Positions 10,101 through 17,392 of a stretch of DNA of 64,000 nucleotides are shown here, one piece after another (positions within the stretch are counted from its first letter, which is position 1; every line of letters begins with the position of its first letter). The notes under the pieces were generated by a model, which had not been told where the DNA came from, made no database searches, and saw nothing but the letters and a program-made list of their open reading frames with translations. This DNA comes from Hymenobacter siberiensis. Its GTDB lineage: Bacteria > Bacteroidota > Bacteroidia > Cytophagales > Hymenobacteraceae. The stretch lies in assembly GCF_018967845.1 (NCBI RefSeq), contig NZ_JAHLZZ010000001.1, forward strand, positions 4,154,001 to 4,218,000, written 5' to 3'. Made by a program: the position numbers and the translations under genes.

Positions 10101-10276
10101 CCATTGCCACGGGTGCGGGCGCGCTCAGCCGCCGGGCCATGGGCATTGGCGTAGTGGGCGGCCTGCTGTTTGCCACGGGCCTCACGCTGTATGTGGTACC
10201 GGTGATGTATTCGTATTTCGCTACGGCTAAGAAACATAAGTCGAAAGTGGCAGAGCCGGAAGCGGTAGTTGCTTAA
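7193..10276 (+). CDS. RND multidrug efflux pump, inner-membrane transporter (HAE-1/AcrB type)
   Basis: 1027 residues from ATG 7193 (MSLSTTSINRPVLAIVMS). Two repeats of a membrane helix plus a large periplasmic loop give the usual 12-helix RND layout. The proton relay is visible: the Asp pair in GLVVDDAIVVLENIY (TM4) and the Lys in LVTKNGILIVEFAN (TM10). The Asp pair and the ENIYSRIEDG context are those of hydrophobic/amphiphilic (drug-type) pumps rather than metal pumps. It takes substrates from the inner membrane or periplasm and passes them to the adaptor and TolC partner encoded on either side. An in-frame ATG 14 codons upstream lies at the end of the palindromic element and is less likely as the start. 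Confidence 0.95.
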   Translation: MSLSTTSINRPVLAIVMSLVIIIFGVIGFRYLSIREYPSVDPPIITVSATYTGASADVMQSQVTEPLEEALNGIAGIKNMTSNSRDGRTQITVEFDLDSNLETAANDVRDKVSGAQGRLPRDIDPPIVSKANADSQPIVITYLNSNKRTLLELTDYANNTLKERLQTIPGVSEVRVYGERKYSMRLWLDPVKLAALRVSPVDVQQALTRENVELPSGAVQGAATQLTLRTMGRLTSVDDFNNLIIRKDAISLVRLSDIGYAELYPENDQTIFRVNGVPGVALAVVPQPGSNQIEIADEFNRRLKQYGKDLPSDLKLQAGIDNSVFIRNSISEVEHTIIEAFVLVVVIIFLFLRDWRSTIIPVVAIPVSLIGIFFVMYLLKFSINVLTLLAIVLAIGLVVDDAIVVLENIYSRIEDGEEPKEAAIKGTEEILVAVVSTTVVLAAVFLPVVFLTGITGRLFREFGIVVAGSVLISAFVSLTLTPMMCAKLLKRQETHNWFYRTTEPFFERMINAYQGSLRSFLRNRWLAWVMIVITGGGIWGFTKIIPSELAPVEDRSRVNVNATGPEGASFEYMDSYVSQLTKLATDSAGAKNLSSVFTVTSPGFAGGSNSAIARIILVEADQRTGTQDQVANAVSAGVKNLPAARTSVSQDQSIGGGGGGLPVQFVVQTQDFEKLRKVVPKFLDLARQDPTFQFVDVNLKFNKPELRINIDREKAQSLGISVQSIAQTLQAGLSGQRYGYFIRDSKQYQIIGQVAREDRNQPLDVRLLSVKNDKGELVQLDNVIRLEESSTPPQLYRFNRYNSATFSASLAPGKTLGDGIAAMRAIADKNLDDGFTTELAGTSRDFEESSSSLLFAFGLALVLIYLVLAAQFESFRDPVIIMVTVPLALSGALLSLWYFNQTLNLFSQIGIIMLIGLVTKNGILIVEFANQRVEKHNVDYMTGLIEGATARFRPILMTSLCAILGIMPIAIATGAGALSRRAMGIGVVGGLLFATGLTLYVVPVMYSYFATAKKHKSKVAEPEAVVA

Positions 10277-10452
10277 ACTCCCCTCCTTAAAAAAGGAGGG
10301 AATATTTCCGCGAAGCGGAAATTGGGGTGGTGAAATCGTTGAACGATGATTGGACGACTGCCGAGTGCGTCGTTCGGCCATCGTTCAACGACTTCACCAC
10401 CCCCGTTCGGCCTGCGGCCGAACATCCCCTCCTTAAAAAAGGAGGGGAGTTT
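10275..10452. repeat. Paired palindromic element (TCCCCTCCTT family) between pump and channel genes
   Basis: The ends AAACTCCCCTCCTT (from 10275) and AAGGAGGGGAGTTT (to 10452) are inverted copies. Inside are CTCCTTAAAAAAGGAG hairpins, a GCGAAGC hairpin, GGGGTGGTGAA/TTCACCACCCC arms, and ATCGTTGAACGAT-type arms. The element begins in the TAA stop of the pump (10274-10276) and ends 20 bp before the channel start. It is related in sequence and position to the element at 6974-7165. Confidence 0.82.
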
Positions 10453-10471
10453 GAAGTTCTGAATTTCCTGC

Positions 10472-11857
10472 ATGAAACTTTTTCGATTCCTTCTTCTCCT
10501 CCTCCCCTTCTCCGCGCTGGCGCAGGTGCCCACGGCCCGGCCCAACCAGCTGGCGCGGCCGGCCACGGTGGCTCCGGCCCCCGCGCTGTCGCTTCAGCAG
10601 GCCATTGCCGAGGCGTTGCAGCACAACTACGGCATCCTGCTATCGCGGCAGGATGTGCAGATTGCGGAGAACAACGTGACCCGGGGCAATGCCGGCCAGC
10701 TGCCCAACATCAACGGCAACCTGACCCGGACGTTCAACCGAAACAACATCACCTCGACCATTGGCGACAATGCGCCCCGCGTCATCAACGGCGGCACGTC
10801 GAACCTGCTGAACTCGAACGTGACGCTGGGCTGGACGCTGTTCGACGGCTTCGGGATGTTTGTTGCCTACGACCGGCTGAAAACCCTGCGCCAGCAGCAG
10901 CAGCAAATAACCCGCGCCACGGTAGAGGAAACCGTGGAAAACGTGGCCAACGCCTACTACGACGTGGTGCGGCAGGCCGGCAAAATCACCTCGCTCGAAG
11001 AGGCCCTGAGAGTCGGCCAGGCCCGCATCGACCTCACCCAGGCGCAAGTAGACGTGGGCGTGAGCGCCAAAGTGGAGGTGCTGACCGCCCGCGTGGACTA
11101 CAACGCCGACCGCAGCCTGTTTCTGCAGCAGCAGCAGGCCCTGACGGCCGCTAAAATCACGCTCAACAACCTGCTGGGCCGCTCATCGCGCTTCGATTTT
11201 GAGCCCGGCGACAGCCTGACCGTGACCCGCAACCTGCGCGAGGACGTGATTACGGCCAGCATCAAGGCCAACAACCCACGCCTGGCCCAGGCCCGCCTGG
11301 GCGTAGACGTGGCCACCTACGACCGCAAGCTGGTAACGGCCGCGCGCTTCCCACAAATTGGACTGGTGACGGGCTACGCCCTCAACCGCAACATCAACAA
11401 CGCGCAGTTTATCACGCTGCCCACCGGCCCGGTCCTGAGCACGAGCATCAACAACACGGTGGGCCTGAACTACGGCATCACGGCTACAGTGCCAATTTTC
11501 AACGGCTTCAACATTCGCCGGCAGGAGCAAAACGCCCACGTGGTGGAGGAGCAAAGCAAGCTCAGCCTGGCCCAAACCGACCTGCGGCTCGATGCTGATG
11601 CGGCCACTGCCTTCGCCCAATACCAGAACTTCATCCAGCTGCTTGAGCTCGAAGAAACCAACATCCAGCTGGCCCGCCAGAACGTGGGCATTGCCCTGGA
11701 GCGCTACCGCCTGGGCCTGCTCACGCCCCTGGCCCTGCGCGAAGCCCAACGCAACCAGTTGGCCGCCGAAACCCGCCTGCTCGATATCCGCTACTCGGCC
11801 AAGCAGGCCGAAATTGCACTGCAACGGCTGAGCGGCGGGCTGGTGCAGGCACCGTAA
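10472..11857 (+). CDS. TolC-family outer-membrane efflux channel
   Basis: 461 residues. Signal peptide MKLFRFLLLLLPFSALA-Q, then two repeated OEP domains: long alpha-helical hairpins rich in Gln, Ala and Leu (SLQQAIAEALQHN; VRQAGKITSLEEALRVGQARIDL) alternating with short beta strands. Such proteins form a trimeric beta-barrel and periplasmic tunnel that completes a tripartite pump. It directly follows the RND transporter and lies on the same strand, so it is the expected exit channel for that pump. Its TAA stop is the first part of a GC-rich inverted repeat shared with the convergent gene. Confidence 0.94.
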   Translation: MKLFRFLLLLLPFSALAQVPTARPNQLARPATVAPAPALSLQQAIAEALQHNYGILLSRQDVQIAENNVTRGNAGQLPNINGNLTRTFNRNNITSTIGDNAPRVINGGTSNLLNSNVTLGWTLFDGFGMFVAYDRLKTLRQQQQQITRATVEETVENVANAYYDVVRQAGKITSLEEALRVGQARIDLTQAQVDVGVSAKVEVLTARVDYNADRSLFLQQQQALTAAKITLNNLLGRSSRFDFEPGDSLTVTRNLREDVITASIKANNPRLAQARLGVDVATYDRKLVTAARFPQIGLVTGYALNRNINNAQFITLPTGPVLSTSINNTVGLNYGITATVPIFNGFNIRRQEQNAHVVEEQSKLSLAQTDLRLDADAATAFAQYQNFIQLLELEETNIQLARQNVGIALERYRLGLLTPLALREAQRNQLAAETRLLDIRYSAKQAEIALQRLSGGLVQAP

Positions 11858-11907
11858 CCTCACCCCCCGGCCCCCTCTCCCCAGGGAGGGGGGGGCCGGG
11901 TGAGGTT
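11856..11907. terminator. GC-rich inverted repeat between convergent genes (CCTCACCCCC family)
   Basis: The arms AACCTCACC...GGCCCCC and GGGGGCC...GGTGAGGTT pair across a short CTCTCCCCAGGGAG centre. The element spans the whole 48-bp gap between the TolC-like gene (plus strand) and the T9SS protein (minus strand), so it can act as a bidirectional terminator. A related repeat with the same CCTCACCCCC ends is at 24379-24545. Confidence 0.6.
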
Positions 11908-12802
11908 ATTCCTTTAAAAAGCGCTTGGTCTGGGTACCGCCTTTGGTGGTGATTTTGTAGAAATACGTACCGGCCGGCACGTCGTACAAATCAAGCTGCT
12001 GGGTTTGCGGGCCCTTTTCCTGGCTGGCTTCCGATACCAGGGTGCGCAGCTTGTTGCCGTCCTTATCGAGCAGGTCGATGGTTACGGGGCCGGTTTTGCG
12101 CACGTCGTAGTCGAGCTGGCTGGTGGGCGCGGCGGGGTTGGGGTAGAAGCTGGTATTGCCTACGCCTTGTTCATTTTTGTTGGCAGCGGGGGCATTGGGG
12201 TCCAGCAGCAGGAACGCGGCGGGCTTGAAGAAGCGGCGCAGGCCGCCGCGCTCATGCTTCCGGCCCTGCATGGCAGCCATTCGCTGCTGCTGCTCGGGCG
12301 TGGCAGTTTTGGCCACGATGGCCTTGATATCAGTGGCCCATTTCTCTTTCTGCGGGGCTACTTCCTGGGTGAGCTGGGCTATGGGTGCGTCGTATTTCTG
12401 GGCCATCTGGGCCACGTTCAGCATGATGCCCCGGGCCTGGAAGCGCAGGTTGTGGGCCTGCTTCTGCTGGGCCTCGGTGAGGGTTGGGCGAGTGGCGGGA
12501 GTAGCCGTGCCCGCAGGCGCTACGCTGCGGCGCAGGGCCTGGCCCTGGTCCTTCAGCGCTTTGAGCTGGGTACGGTAGGTGGCGAGCTGGGTGCGGTCGG
12601 CGGCGGTGAGCTGGGGTTCCAGCTTCTGGCGCTGCTGTTGCAGCACGGGCAGCACATTGGCCTGGAAGTAGGCCCGGACTTCGCGGCGAATGGGCCGGTC
12701 TTCGTGCTGGCGGTGCCGCCCGCCCCGGGCCACACCCACTACCGTTGCGGAGAGAACAACTAGCAGCAGCAAGGTCAGAATTTTGGGTGCGTTCGATTTC
12801 AT
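11906..12802 (-). CDS. Secreted Spy/CpxP-like protein with T9SS C-terminal sorting tail
   Basis: About 298 residues from ATG 12802 (MKSNAPKILTLLLLVV), preferred over an ATG 14 codons upstream because it puts the hydrophobic signal at the N-terminus. The middle (about 30-200) is helical and rich in Gln, Lys and Arg, with KLEPQLTAADRTQLATYRTQLKAL and a TPEQQQRM motif like periplasmic Spy/CpxP chaperones. The last ~85 residues are a type A T9SS sorting domain: SFYPNPAAPTSQLDYDV...VTIDLLDKDG...VPAGTYFYKITTKGG, ending in TKRFLKE. The tail predicts export across the outer membrane through the type IX system. The combination of a Spy-like body and a T9SS tail is noteworthy. Its function is inferred only from shape. 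Confidence 0.8.
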   Translation of the reverse strand: MKSNAPKILTLLLLVVLSATVVGVARGGRHRQHEDRPIRREVRAYFQANVLPVLQQQRQKLEPQLTAADRTQLATYRTQLKALKDQGQALRRSVAPAGTATPATRPTLTEAQQKQAHNLRFQARGIMLNVAQMAQKYDAPIAQLTQEVAPQKEKWATDIKAIVAKTATPEQQQRMAAMQGRKHERGGLRRFFKPAAFLLLDPNAPAANKNEQGVGNTSFYPNPAAPTSQLDYDVRKTGPVTIDLLDKDGNKLRTLVSEASQEKGPQTQQLDLYDVPAGTYFYKITTKGGTQTKRFLKE

Positions 12803-12940
12803 AATGCTGTAGAAGAATGATGAGTTAACAGGTTTCATACTCAATAGACTGCGTGATGATGAAGGAGTTTAAGTACGCACTAACTTTCTTACAAACGGCT
12901 GTTACGCACCAGCCACACCGCAGCCATTCCCCAACCAAAC

Positions 12941-12973
12941 AAAAAGAGCCAACTCAATCGGGCCAGCTCTTTT
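12941..12973 (-). terminator. Rho-independent terminator for the truncated T9SS gene
   Basis: Stem AAAAGAGC (12942-12949) with GCTCTTTT (12966-12973). On the minus strand it is followed by a T-run, 25 bp downstream of the stop at 12998-13000. Confidence 0.65.
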
Positions 12974-12997
12974 CCGGTTTCAAAGCAGGCAATCGAG

Positions 12998-13207
12998 CTA
13001 TTCAAACACCACCTTGCGCGTGATGGGCGTGCCCGCCACATCGAGGCGCAGGTTGTAGATACCGGGGGCCAGGCCGTGCACGTCAACCTCAGTTTCCACG
13101 GCGCGGCCGGCGGTGGCGGGCAGGCTGCGCGTGAGCACCTGCTGGCCCATGTTGTTGAACAGGCGCAGCAGGGGTCGCACGATAGCAGGAACGGAAAACA
13201 ACGCTAA
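12998..13207 (-). pseudogene. C-terminal fragment of a T9SS-secreted protein, cut by IS5
   Basis: The frame carries a type A T9SS sorting domain: LRLFNNMGQQVLTRSLPA, DVHGLAPGIYNLRLDVAG, ending TRKVVFE before the stop at 12998-13000. The reading frame stays open into the IS5 end at 13208, where the rest of the gene is missing. Only about 65 residues of host coding remain, so the passenger domain and the start are lost. A normal terminator still follows the gene. Confidence 0.75.
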
Positions 13208-14046
13208 GAAGCTGTTTGAGTTAGCAGAACTTCAGGGTTCTGCGAATGTTAACTATTGCAATCCAGGCATTTGCATGACGCAATGTTCGGTCGTATTCTT
13301 TGGACAAGCGCCGGTTCATGTCGAGCCACGCGAACGTGCGCTCGACAATCCAGCGCCAGGCGTGGATGCAGAAATTGGTTTTCCGCACCAGTACGTGCAC
13401 CGGTTTCTCGACCCGGATGCCGTAGCGCCGGGCCAGGTGCCGGCGGAAAACGCCGTGAAAGGAACTGTCCACGAAAACGACCTGGACGGCCCCCAGCAGT
13501 TCGTGCGTGGCGGCCACCTCGTCCCAAAAAGCAATGGCCGCGGCGCCGTCCACCGCATCGGCGGGCAGCACCCGACTGGCCAGCACATGGCCCAGCGTGT
13601 CGGTGAGCACCAGGCGTTTACGCCCATTGGCCTATTTGCCCGCCTCGAAGCCCACGGTGGCTCCGGTGGCCGTGGCCGTATTTTTGACGCTTTGCGTGTC
13701 GAGTATCACGGCCGTGGGGCAGGCTTTTTTTGGGCGTGTTCCCGGCTGCTCACCGTCAAACAGGCGCTTACCCGCGCCCAGGTGCCATCGGCTTCCCACT
13801 TGTCAAAGTACCAGTACGCCGTGCTCCAGGGCGGTAAATCGCCCGGTACGTCCCGCCAGACGCACCCGTTTTTGAGCACGTACAAAATGGCATTGACGAT
13901 TTCCATCAGCGGCCATTTGCTGCGCCGCTTGACCACCAGCAGCGGCTACAGCCGCTGCCAGTCGCGGGCGCAAAGATCTGAGCTATATAGATTTCGGGTC
14001 AAAATAGCGGAGGTATCCATCTTACAAAATTAACTCAGACAGCTTC
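13208..14046 (-). mobile_element. IS5-family insertion sequence (IS427-like), inactivated
   Basis: Imperfect terminal inverted repeats GAAGCTGTTTGAGTTA (left, from 13208) and GAAGCTGTCTGAGTTA (right end read inwards from 14046) bound an 839-bp unit, a normal size for the IS427 group. It encodes one broken transposase on the minus strand. The flanking triplets differ (TAA on the left, TCA on the right), so there is no target duplication. With both neighbours truncated, this suggests recombination between two copies or an adjacent deletion. Confidence 0.85.
13221..14020 (-). pseudogene. IS5-family transposase, two nonsense codons
   Basis: The N-terminal part (from ATG 14020) has the DUF4096-like IS5 start (PLLVVKRRSKWPLMEIVNAILYVL...GCVWRDVPGDLPPWSTAYWYF). 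The C-terminal part has the DDE fold with FVDSSFHG and a final RRTLKFC. Two in-frame TAG codons (13946-13948 and 13632-13634) stand where relatives have Gln, consistent with CAG-to-TAG changes. The two halves are also in different frames. The switch falls at a run of seven A on the coding strand (13725-13731), a typical -1 programmed frameshift site in this group, so that shift may be natural. With two stops the transposase should be dead. Confidence 0.8.
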
Positions 14047-14048
14047 TC

Positions 14049-14258
14049 AGCACGCCCGATAGCCTCGGGGCCTACTTCACCTACGAGCCCCGGCCAGGCC
14101 TTACCGATGAAGCCCACAACTGCGTGCCAAATATCCGGCCGGCGGGCCTGGCCTATCCGGCAGCGGCGGCGCGGCTGCTGCACCTGCTGCGGGAGGCGCT
14201 GCGGCGGCAGCTGTCGGGCGTGGGATTGAAGGATGAGTCGGGTTTGCTGCTTGACTAG
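14049..14258 (+). pseudogene. eutC: C-terminal fragment of ethanolamine ammonia-lyase small subunit
   Basis: From the IS5 boundary an open frame runs to TAG 14256-14258 and encodes about 69 residues: TPDSLGAYFTYEPRPGLTD, HNCVPNIRPAGL, LLREALRRQLSGVGLKDES. This matches the conserved C-terminus of EutC as I know it (SPDSLG.Y.T..PR.GLTDA.RNC.SN.RP.GL...LREA...QLSGV.LKD). EutC with EutB makes the adenosylcobalamin-dependent lyase that splits ethanolamine to acetaldehyde and ammonia. The first two thirds are missing and no eutB is nearby. The fragment has no start and should be silent; it marks a deletion beside the IS5 element. Confidence 0.75.
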
Positions 14259-14316
14259 TTGCTGCTGCGCGGCGGCCAGTAGCGCGAACTACAATATCCG
14301 GGAGTGCGAAACCTGT

Positions 14317-15579
14317 TTAGTGTAGCGTCCGAAGCTTTTCCAGGGCGGCGTGGGTTTCCTTTTGCTTACTGCCCTCTTTTTCTTCTTCCGAGGCCGGGGT
14401 TTTGGGCTGGGTGCCGTAAAAAGCGAGGATGTTTTGCCGAGCCAACGGGTTGAGGTTTTCGAATTTCTTGTCGGCCAGCTTGCGCAGCCACTCGCCGTAG
14501 GTTTCGTCGGCCTTGCCGTACTCGCCGGCGTGAGTGGGCTTACCGGTATCGAAATCGGCATTGGATAAGGAGAGGGGCGCAGCGGCCGTATCGGCGGGCT
14601 GGCGGGCCACGTTCACGCAGTAGCTGGCCATCACCTTGCGGAAGCTGGCCCGGAAAACTTTCTCCGCTTCCGGCGTGGGCAGCTTGAAGGCAAAGGGCTT
14701 CAGCGGGCCAATTTTGGGCAGCACCCGAATGAAATACGAGATAATGCGCGCCCCAAAACCGGGCTTCTTGTACTCCTTGCCGTATTCCTTGCGGAACGCC
14801 TTGGGGTGGTTGCGCGCCATGTAGTCGCGCCGCCGCGCACTGGGGCTCAGCTTCATAATGTCCTTGCGCTTGTAGTGCCAGGCGGCGCGGGCCGCCGTCG
14901 GAATAAGCTGGCTCACGGCAAAACGGTAGCTGGCAATGCTCAAGTCCACGTTCACAATCACCTGGCCCAACTCCAGGCCGTAGGTTTTCAGGAAGGCTCG
15001 CTCCAGCGGCGATTTGCTCACCTTGAAGCCGATTTTCTGGTGGTAGTCCTGGCTGTGGTACTTGCCGCTGGCAAGCTGCACCACATCAAACGAAAACTCC
15101 AACTGCCCGTGCTGCTGGGGTCCCTGCTCATAGGTCACCACGTTACCATATTTCGCTTTCAGCTCGGGGTACACCATCGGCACGGCCCGGTTGGTTCCCT
15201 CCGCATGCCCATCGAGGTCGGCCGAGTAGTGGGCCAGCGCCCCCAGCGCAAAGGCATAGTCGTTGAGGTCCCGGGATTCGAGAATGAGGTTGCGAATGAA
15301 ATCGCCGGAGCGCACGTAGTGCGTCAGGTTCGTGAACAGTACCGAGCCGAAGGGATAATAGCCCATGTCCTGAATAATGGCTCCACCATAGGCATATGCC
15401 TTGGCATCAATCAGTTGTTCGTCCGTGGAACCCGGATAGCGCTTCAGAATGGCCGGCACCAAGCAGCGCTCCCAGGTCGAGTCGATGTTGGCCTGGTGCG
15501 TCAGCACGGAATAGCCGGCGGCTGGCCGGCTGCTCAGTGCCAGCAGTAAAACCAGCAAAAATGAATAAATACGAAGCAT
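14317..15579 (-). CDS. Zinc-dependent phospholipase C-like secreted protein
   Basis: About 420 residues from ATG 15579 (MLRIYSFLLVLLLALSS), which gives a clear signal peptide; a longer frame to 15684 would run through a hairpin. After the signal come AGYSVLTHQANID and ALGALAHYSADLDGHAEG, His/Asp clusters like the metal ligands of zinc-dependent phospholipase C and S1/P1-type proteins. The C-terminal third is Lys/Arg/Glu-rich and ends in a charged helix. It is expected to be periplasmic or surface-exposed and to cleave phosphoester bonds, but the substrate is not shown. Same strand as galM, separated by a 19-bp hairpin. Confidence 0.75.
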   Translation of the reverse strand: MLRIYSFLLVLLLALSSRPAAGYSVLTHQANIDSTWERCLVPAILKRYPGSTDEQLIDAKAYAYGGAIIQDMGYYPFGSVLFTNLTHYVRSGDFIRNLILESRDLNDYAFALGALAHYSADLDGHAEGTNRAVPMVYPELKAKYGNVVTYEQGPQQHGQLEFSFDVVQLASGKYHSQDYHQKIGFKVSKSPLERAFLKTYGLELGQVIVNVDLSIASYRFAVSQLIPTAARAAWHYKRKDIMKLSPSARRRDYMARNHPKAFRKEYGKEYKKPGFGARIISYFIRVLPKIGPLKPFAFKLPTPEAEKVFRASFRKVMASYCVNVARQPADTAAAPLSLSNADFDTGKPTHAGEYGKADETYGEWLRKLADKKFENLNPLARQNILAFYGTQPKTPASEEEKEGSKQKETHAALEKLRTLH

Positions 15580-15617
15580 GAAGTAAGCGCGGGGGTAAGC
15601 ACAACGTTGGGTACTTG

Positions 15618-15661
15618 CAACGGTAAAGGGGCCGGCCGCGTTGCCGGCCCCTTTACCGTTG
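15618..15661 (-). terminator. 19-bp perfect hairpin downstream of galM
   Basis: Arms 15618-15636 and 15643-15661 are exact inverted copies (CAACGGTAAAGGGGCCGGC) with a 6-nt loop. No T-tract follows, so it may be an mRNA-stabilising stem or a Rho-assisted terminator between galM and the phospholipase-like gene. Confidence 0.55.
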
Positions 15662-15683
15662 CCGGCAATCAAGCCAGCCAGCA

Positions 15684-16742
15684 TTACCCCCGCACCCCAA
15701 ACGTATAGGTGCTGGTGGTGCGGTAAGTTTCGCCCGGCTTCAGTATGGTGTTCGGGAAACCGGGCTGGTTGGGCGAATCGGGGAAGTGCTGGGTTTCGAG
15801 ACAGAAGCCCGCGTGCAGGCCGTACACGGTGCCGCCCTTGCCGGTCAGGCTGCCATCGAGGAAGTTGCCGGTGTAGAGCTGCACACCGGGCTGGTCGGTG
15901 GTCACCGCCAGGGTGCGGCCCGAGGCGGGCTCGTACACGGTGGCGGCGGGGTGCTGGCCGGTTTCAGCGTTCAGCACCCAGTTGTGGTCGTAGCCGCCGG
16001 GCACCTGCGCAATGCGCCCCCCAATGGCGTGGGGCGTGGTAAAATCGAAGGGCGTGCCCTGCACCGGGCGCAGCTCGCCGGTCGGTATCAGGTCGGCATC
16101 TACCACGGTGTAGCGGTTGGCGGGCAGGGTCAGCTCGTGCTGCATAATGTCCGGGCTCACGCCCGCGCTCAGGTTGAAATAAGCGTGATTGGTGAGGTTG
16201 ATGGGCGTGGCGTGGTCGGTGGTGGCGGTGTAGGCAATGCGCAGGGCATTGGTATCGGTGAGGGTATAAACCACGGTAATGCGGAGGTTGCCGGGGTAGC
16301 CTTCTTCGCCGGCTTTGCTCAGGTAGTGCAGGGTCAGAGTGGGGCCATCGGGCGAGGTGCCGGGAGTGGCGTCCCATATTTTCTGGTCGTAGCCCACCTG
16401 GCCGCCGTGCAGCGAGTTGGGGCCGTTGTTCACGCTCACCTGGTAGGCTTGGCCGGCAATGGTGAATTTGCCGCCCGCAATGCGGTTGCCGTAGCGGCCG
16501 ATGAGCGCGCCAATGTAAGGATTGGCCGCATGGAACGCCGGGCTCTGGTAATCGCGCACGCCATCGAAACCGAGCACCATATCGCCCAGCTTGCCGTGCC
16601 GGTCGGGCATCAGCAGGCCCACGAGGGTGCCGCCGTAGTTGGTGATGGCGGCGGCGGCCCCCTGCTTATTGGTGAGGGTGAAGAGCTGGACTTCGGTGCC
16701 GTCGAGGGCGGTACCGAAAGAGGCGGAGGCAGGCATAGACAT
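15684..16742 (-). CDS. galM: Aldose 1-epimerase (mutarotase)
   Basis: About 352 residues from ATG 16742; ATG 16736 is an alternative, and a longer frame to 16781 is open. Family marks: TNYGGTLVGLLMPDRHG, GRYGNRIAGGKF, NGPNSLHGG, INLTNHAYFNLSG-type segment with the catalytic His, and LETQHFPDSPNQPGFP with the catalytic Glu. It interconverts the alpha and beta anomers of hexoses such as glucose and galactose, feeding the Leloir pathway. No signal peptide is convincing. No other sugar genes are adjacent. Confidence 0.93.
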   Translation of the reverse strand: MSMPASASFGTALDGTEVQLFTLTNKQGAAAAITNYGGTLVGLLMPDRHGKLGDMVLGFDGVRDYQSPAFHAANPYIGALIGRYGNRIAGGKFTIAGQAYQVSVNNGPNSLHGGQVGYDQKIWDATPGTSPDGPTLTLHYLSKAGEEGYPGNLRITVVYTLTDTNALRIAYTATTDHATPINLTNHAYFNLSAGVSPDIMQHELTLPANRYTVVDADLIPTGELRPVQGTPFDFTTPHAIGGRIAQVPGGYDHNWVLNAETGQHPAATVYEPASGRTLAVTTDQPGVQLYTGNFLDGSLTGKGGTVYGLHAGFCLETQHFPDSPNQPGFPNTILKPGETYRTTSTYTFGVRG

Positions 16743-17392
16743 AGCTTTGGTTGGAAGGATGATGGCAGTGGCCGAAGCCAATCGGCGGGGCAGGTAATAT
16801 TACGGCCAGCGGCCGGGAACCATGGATTTCAGCCGCGGAATAGGAAACACGAGTCGGCAGGGCTAAAAAAGCCGCGGCCTCAGCGCGCCTGTCCCCCACT
16901 GGCCGGGTAGGCTTGCGGGTGCATGCTTGTGCAAGCGCAACAGCCGGCGGGCATTTTGCAAGCCTGCACAATCGTTTGTGAGAAATATTCGCAAATATGC
17001 TGGAAGATTCGCTGACTCGGCGCGGCGTACCAGGGCTGCGCCACCATTCCCTGCGCCACCATTCCCTGCGCAACCGATTCTCCCGGGCTTCTGGCAGGGG
17101 CCTTGCCCAGCCAGTCGGCTACCATACACCCAGTTAGCCAGCATGTTGCGCCGGGCAAGGCAACAGTAATCCGGCCACCTGGTGCTACCCGGCAAAAAAT
17201 TGCTTCCGGCCTGTAACCTGGTTTCTGCCTGGGCTGCCTATTTTTAGCCTCCTATTGGTTAAGATTATCTGAATAGCTGGCACCGCTGGTGCTGCCTCTG
17301 CGCAACGCCAAAGTTGTTACCCGGCATTCCACACCTATCGTAACCCATTGTTTATCAACATTTCACCATTTCCACCTTTATCCCGTAGCGGA
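16743..17392. other. 650-bp spacer between divergent galM and icd
   Basis: I see no convincing gene. The only clear structure is a 15-bp tandem repeat, CTGCGCCACCATTCC, at 17036-17050 and 17051-17065 with a partial third unit to about 17072. The segment 16960-17010 is A/T-richer than its surroundings. Promoters for the divergent flanking genes should lie here, but no exact TAnnTTTG element stands out. Confidence 0.6.
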
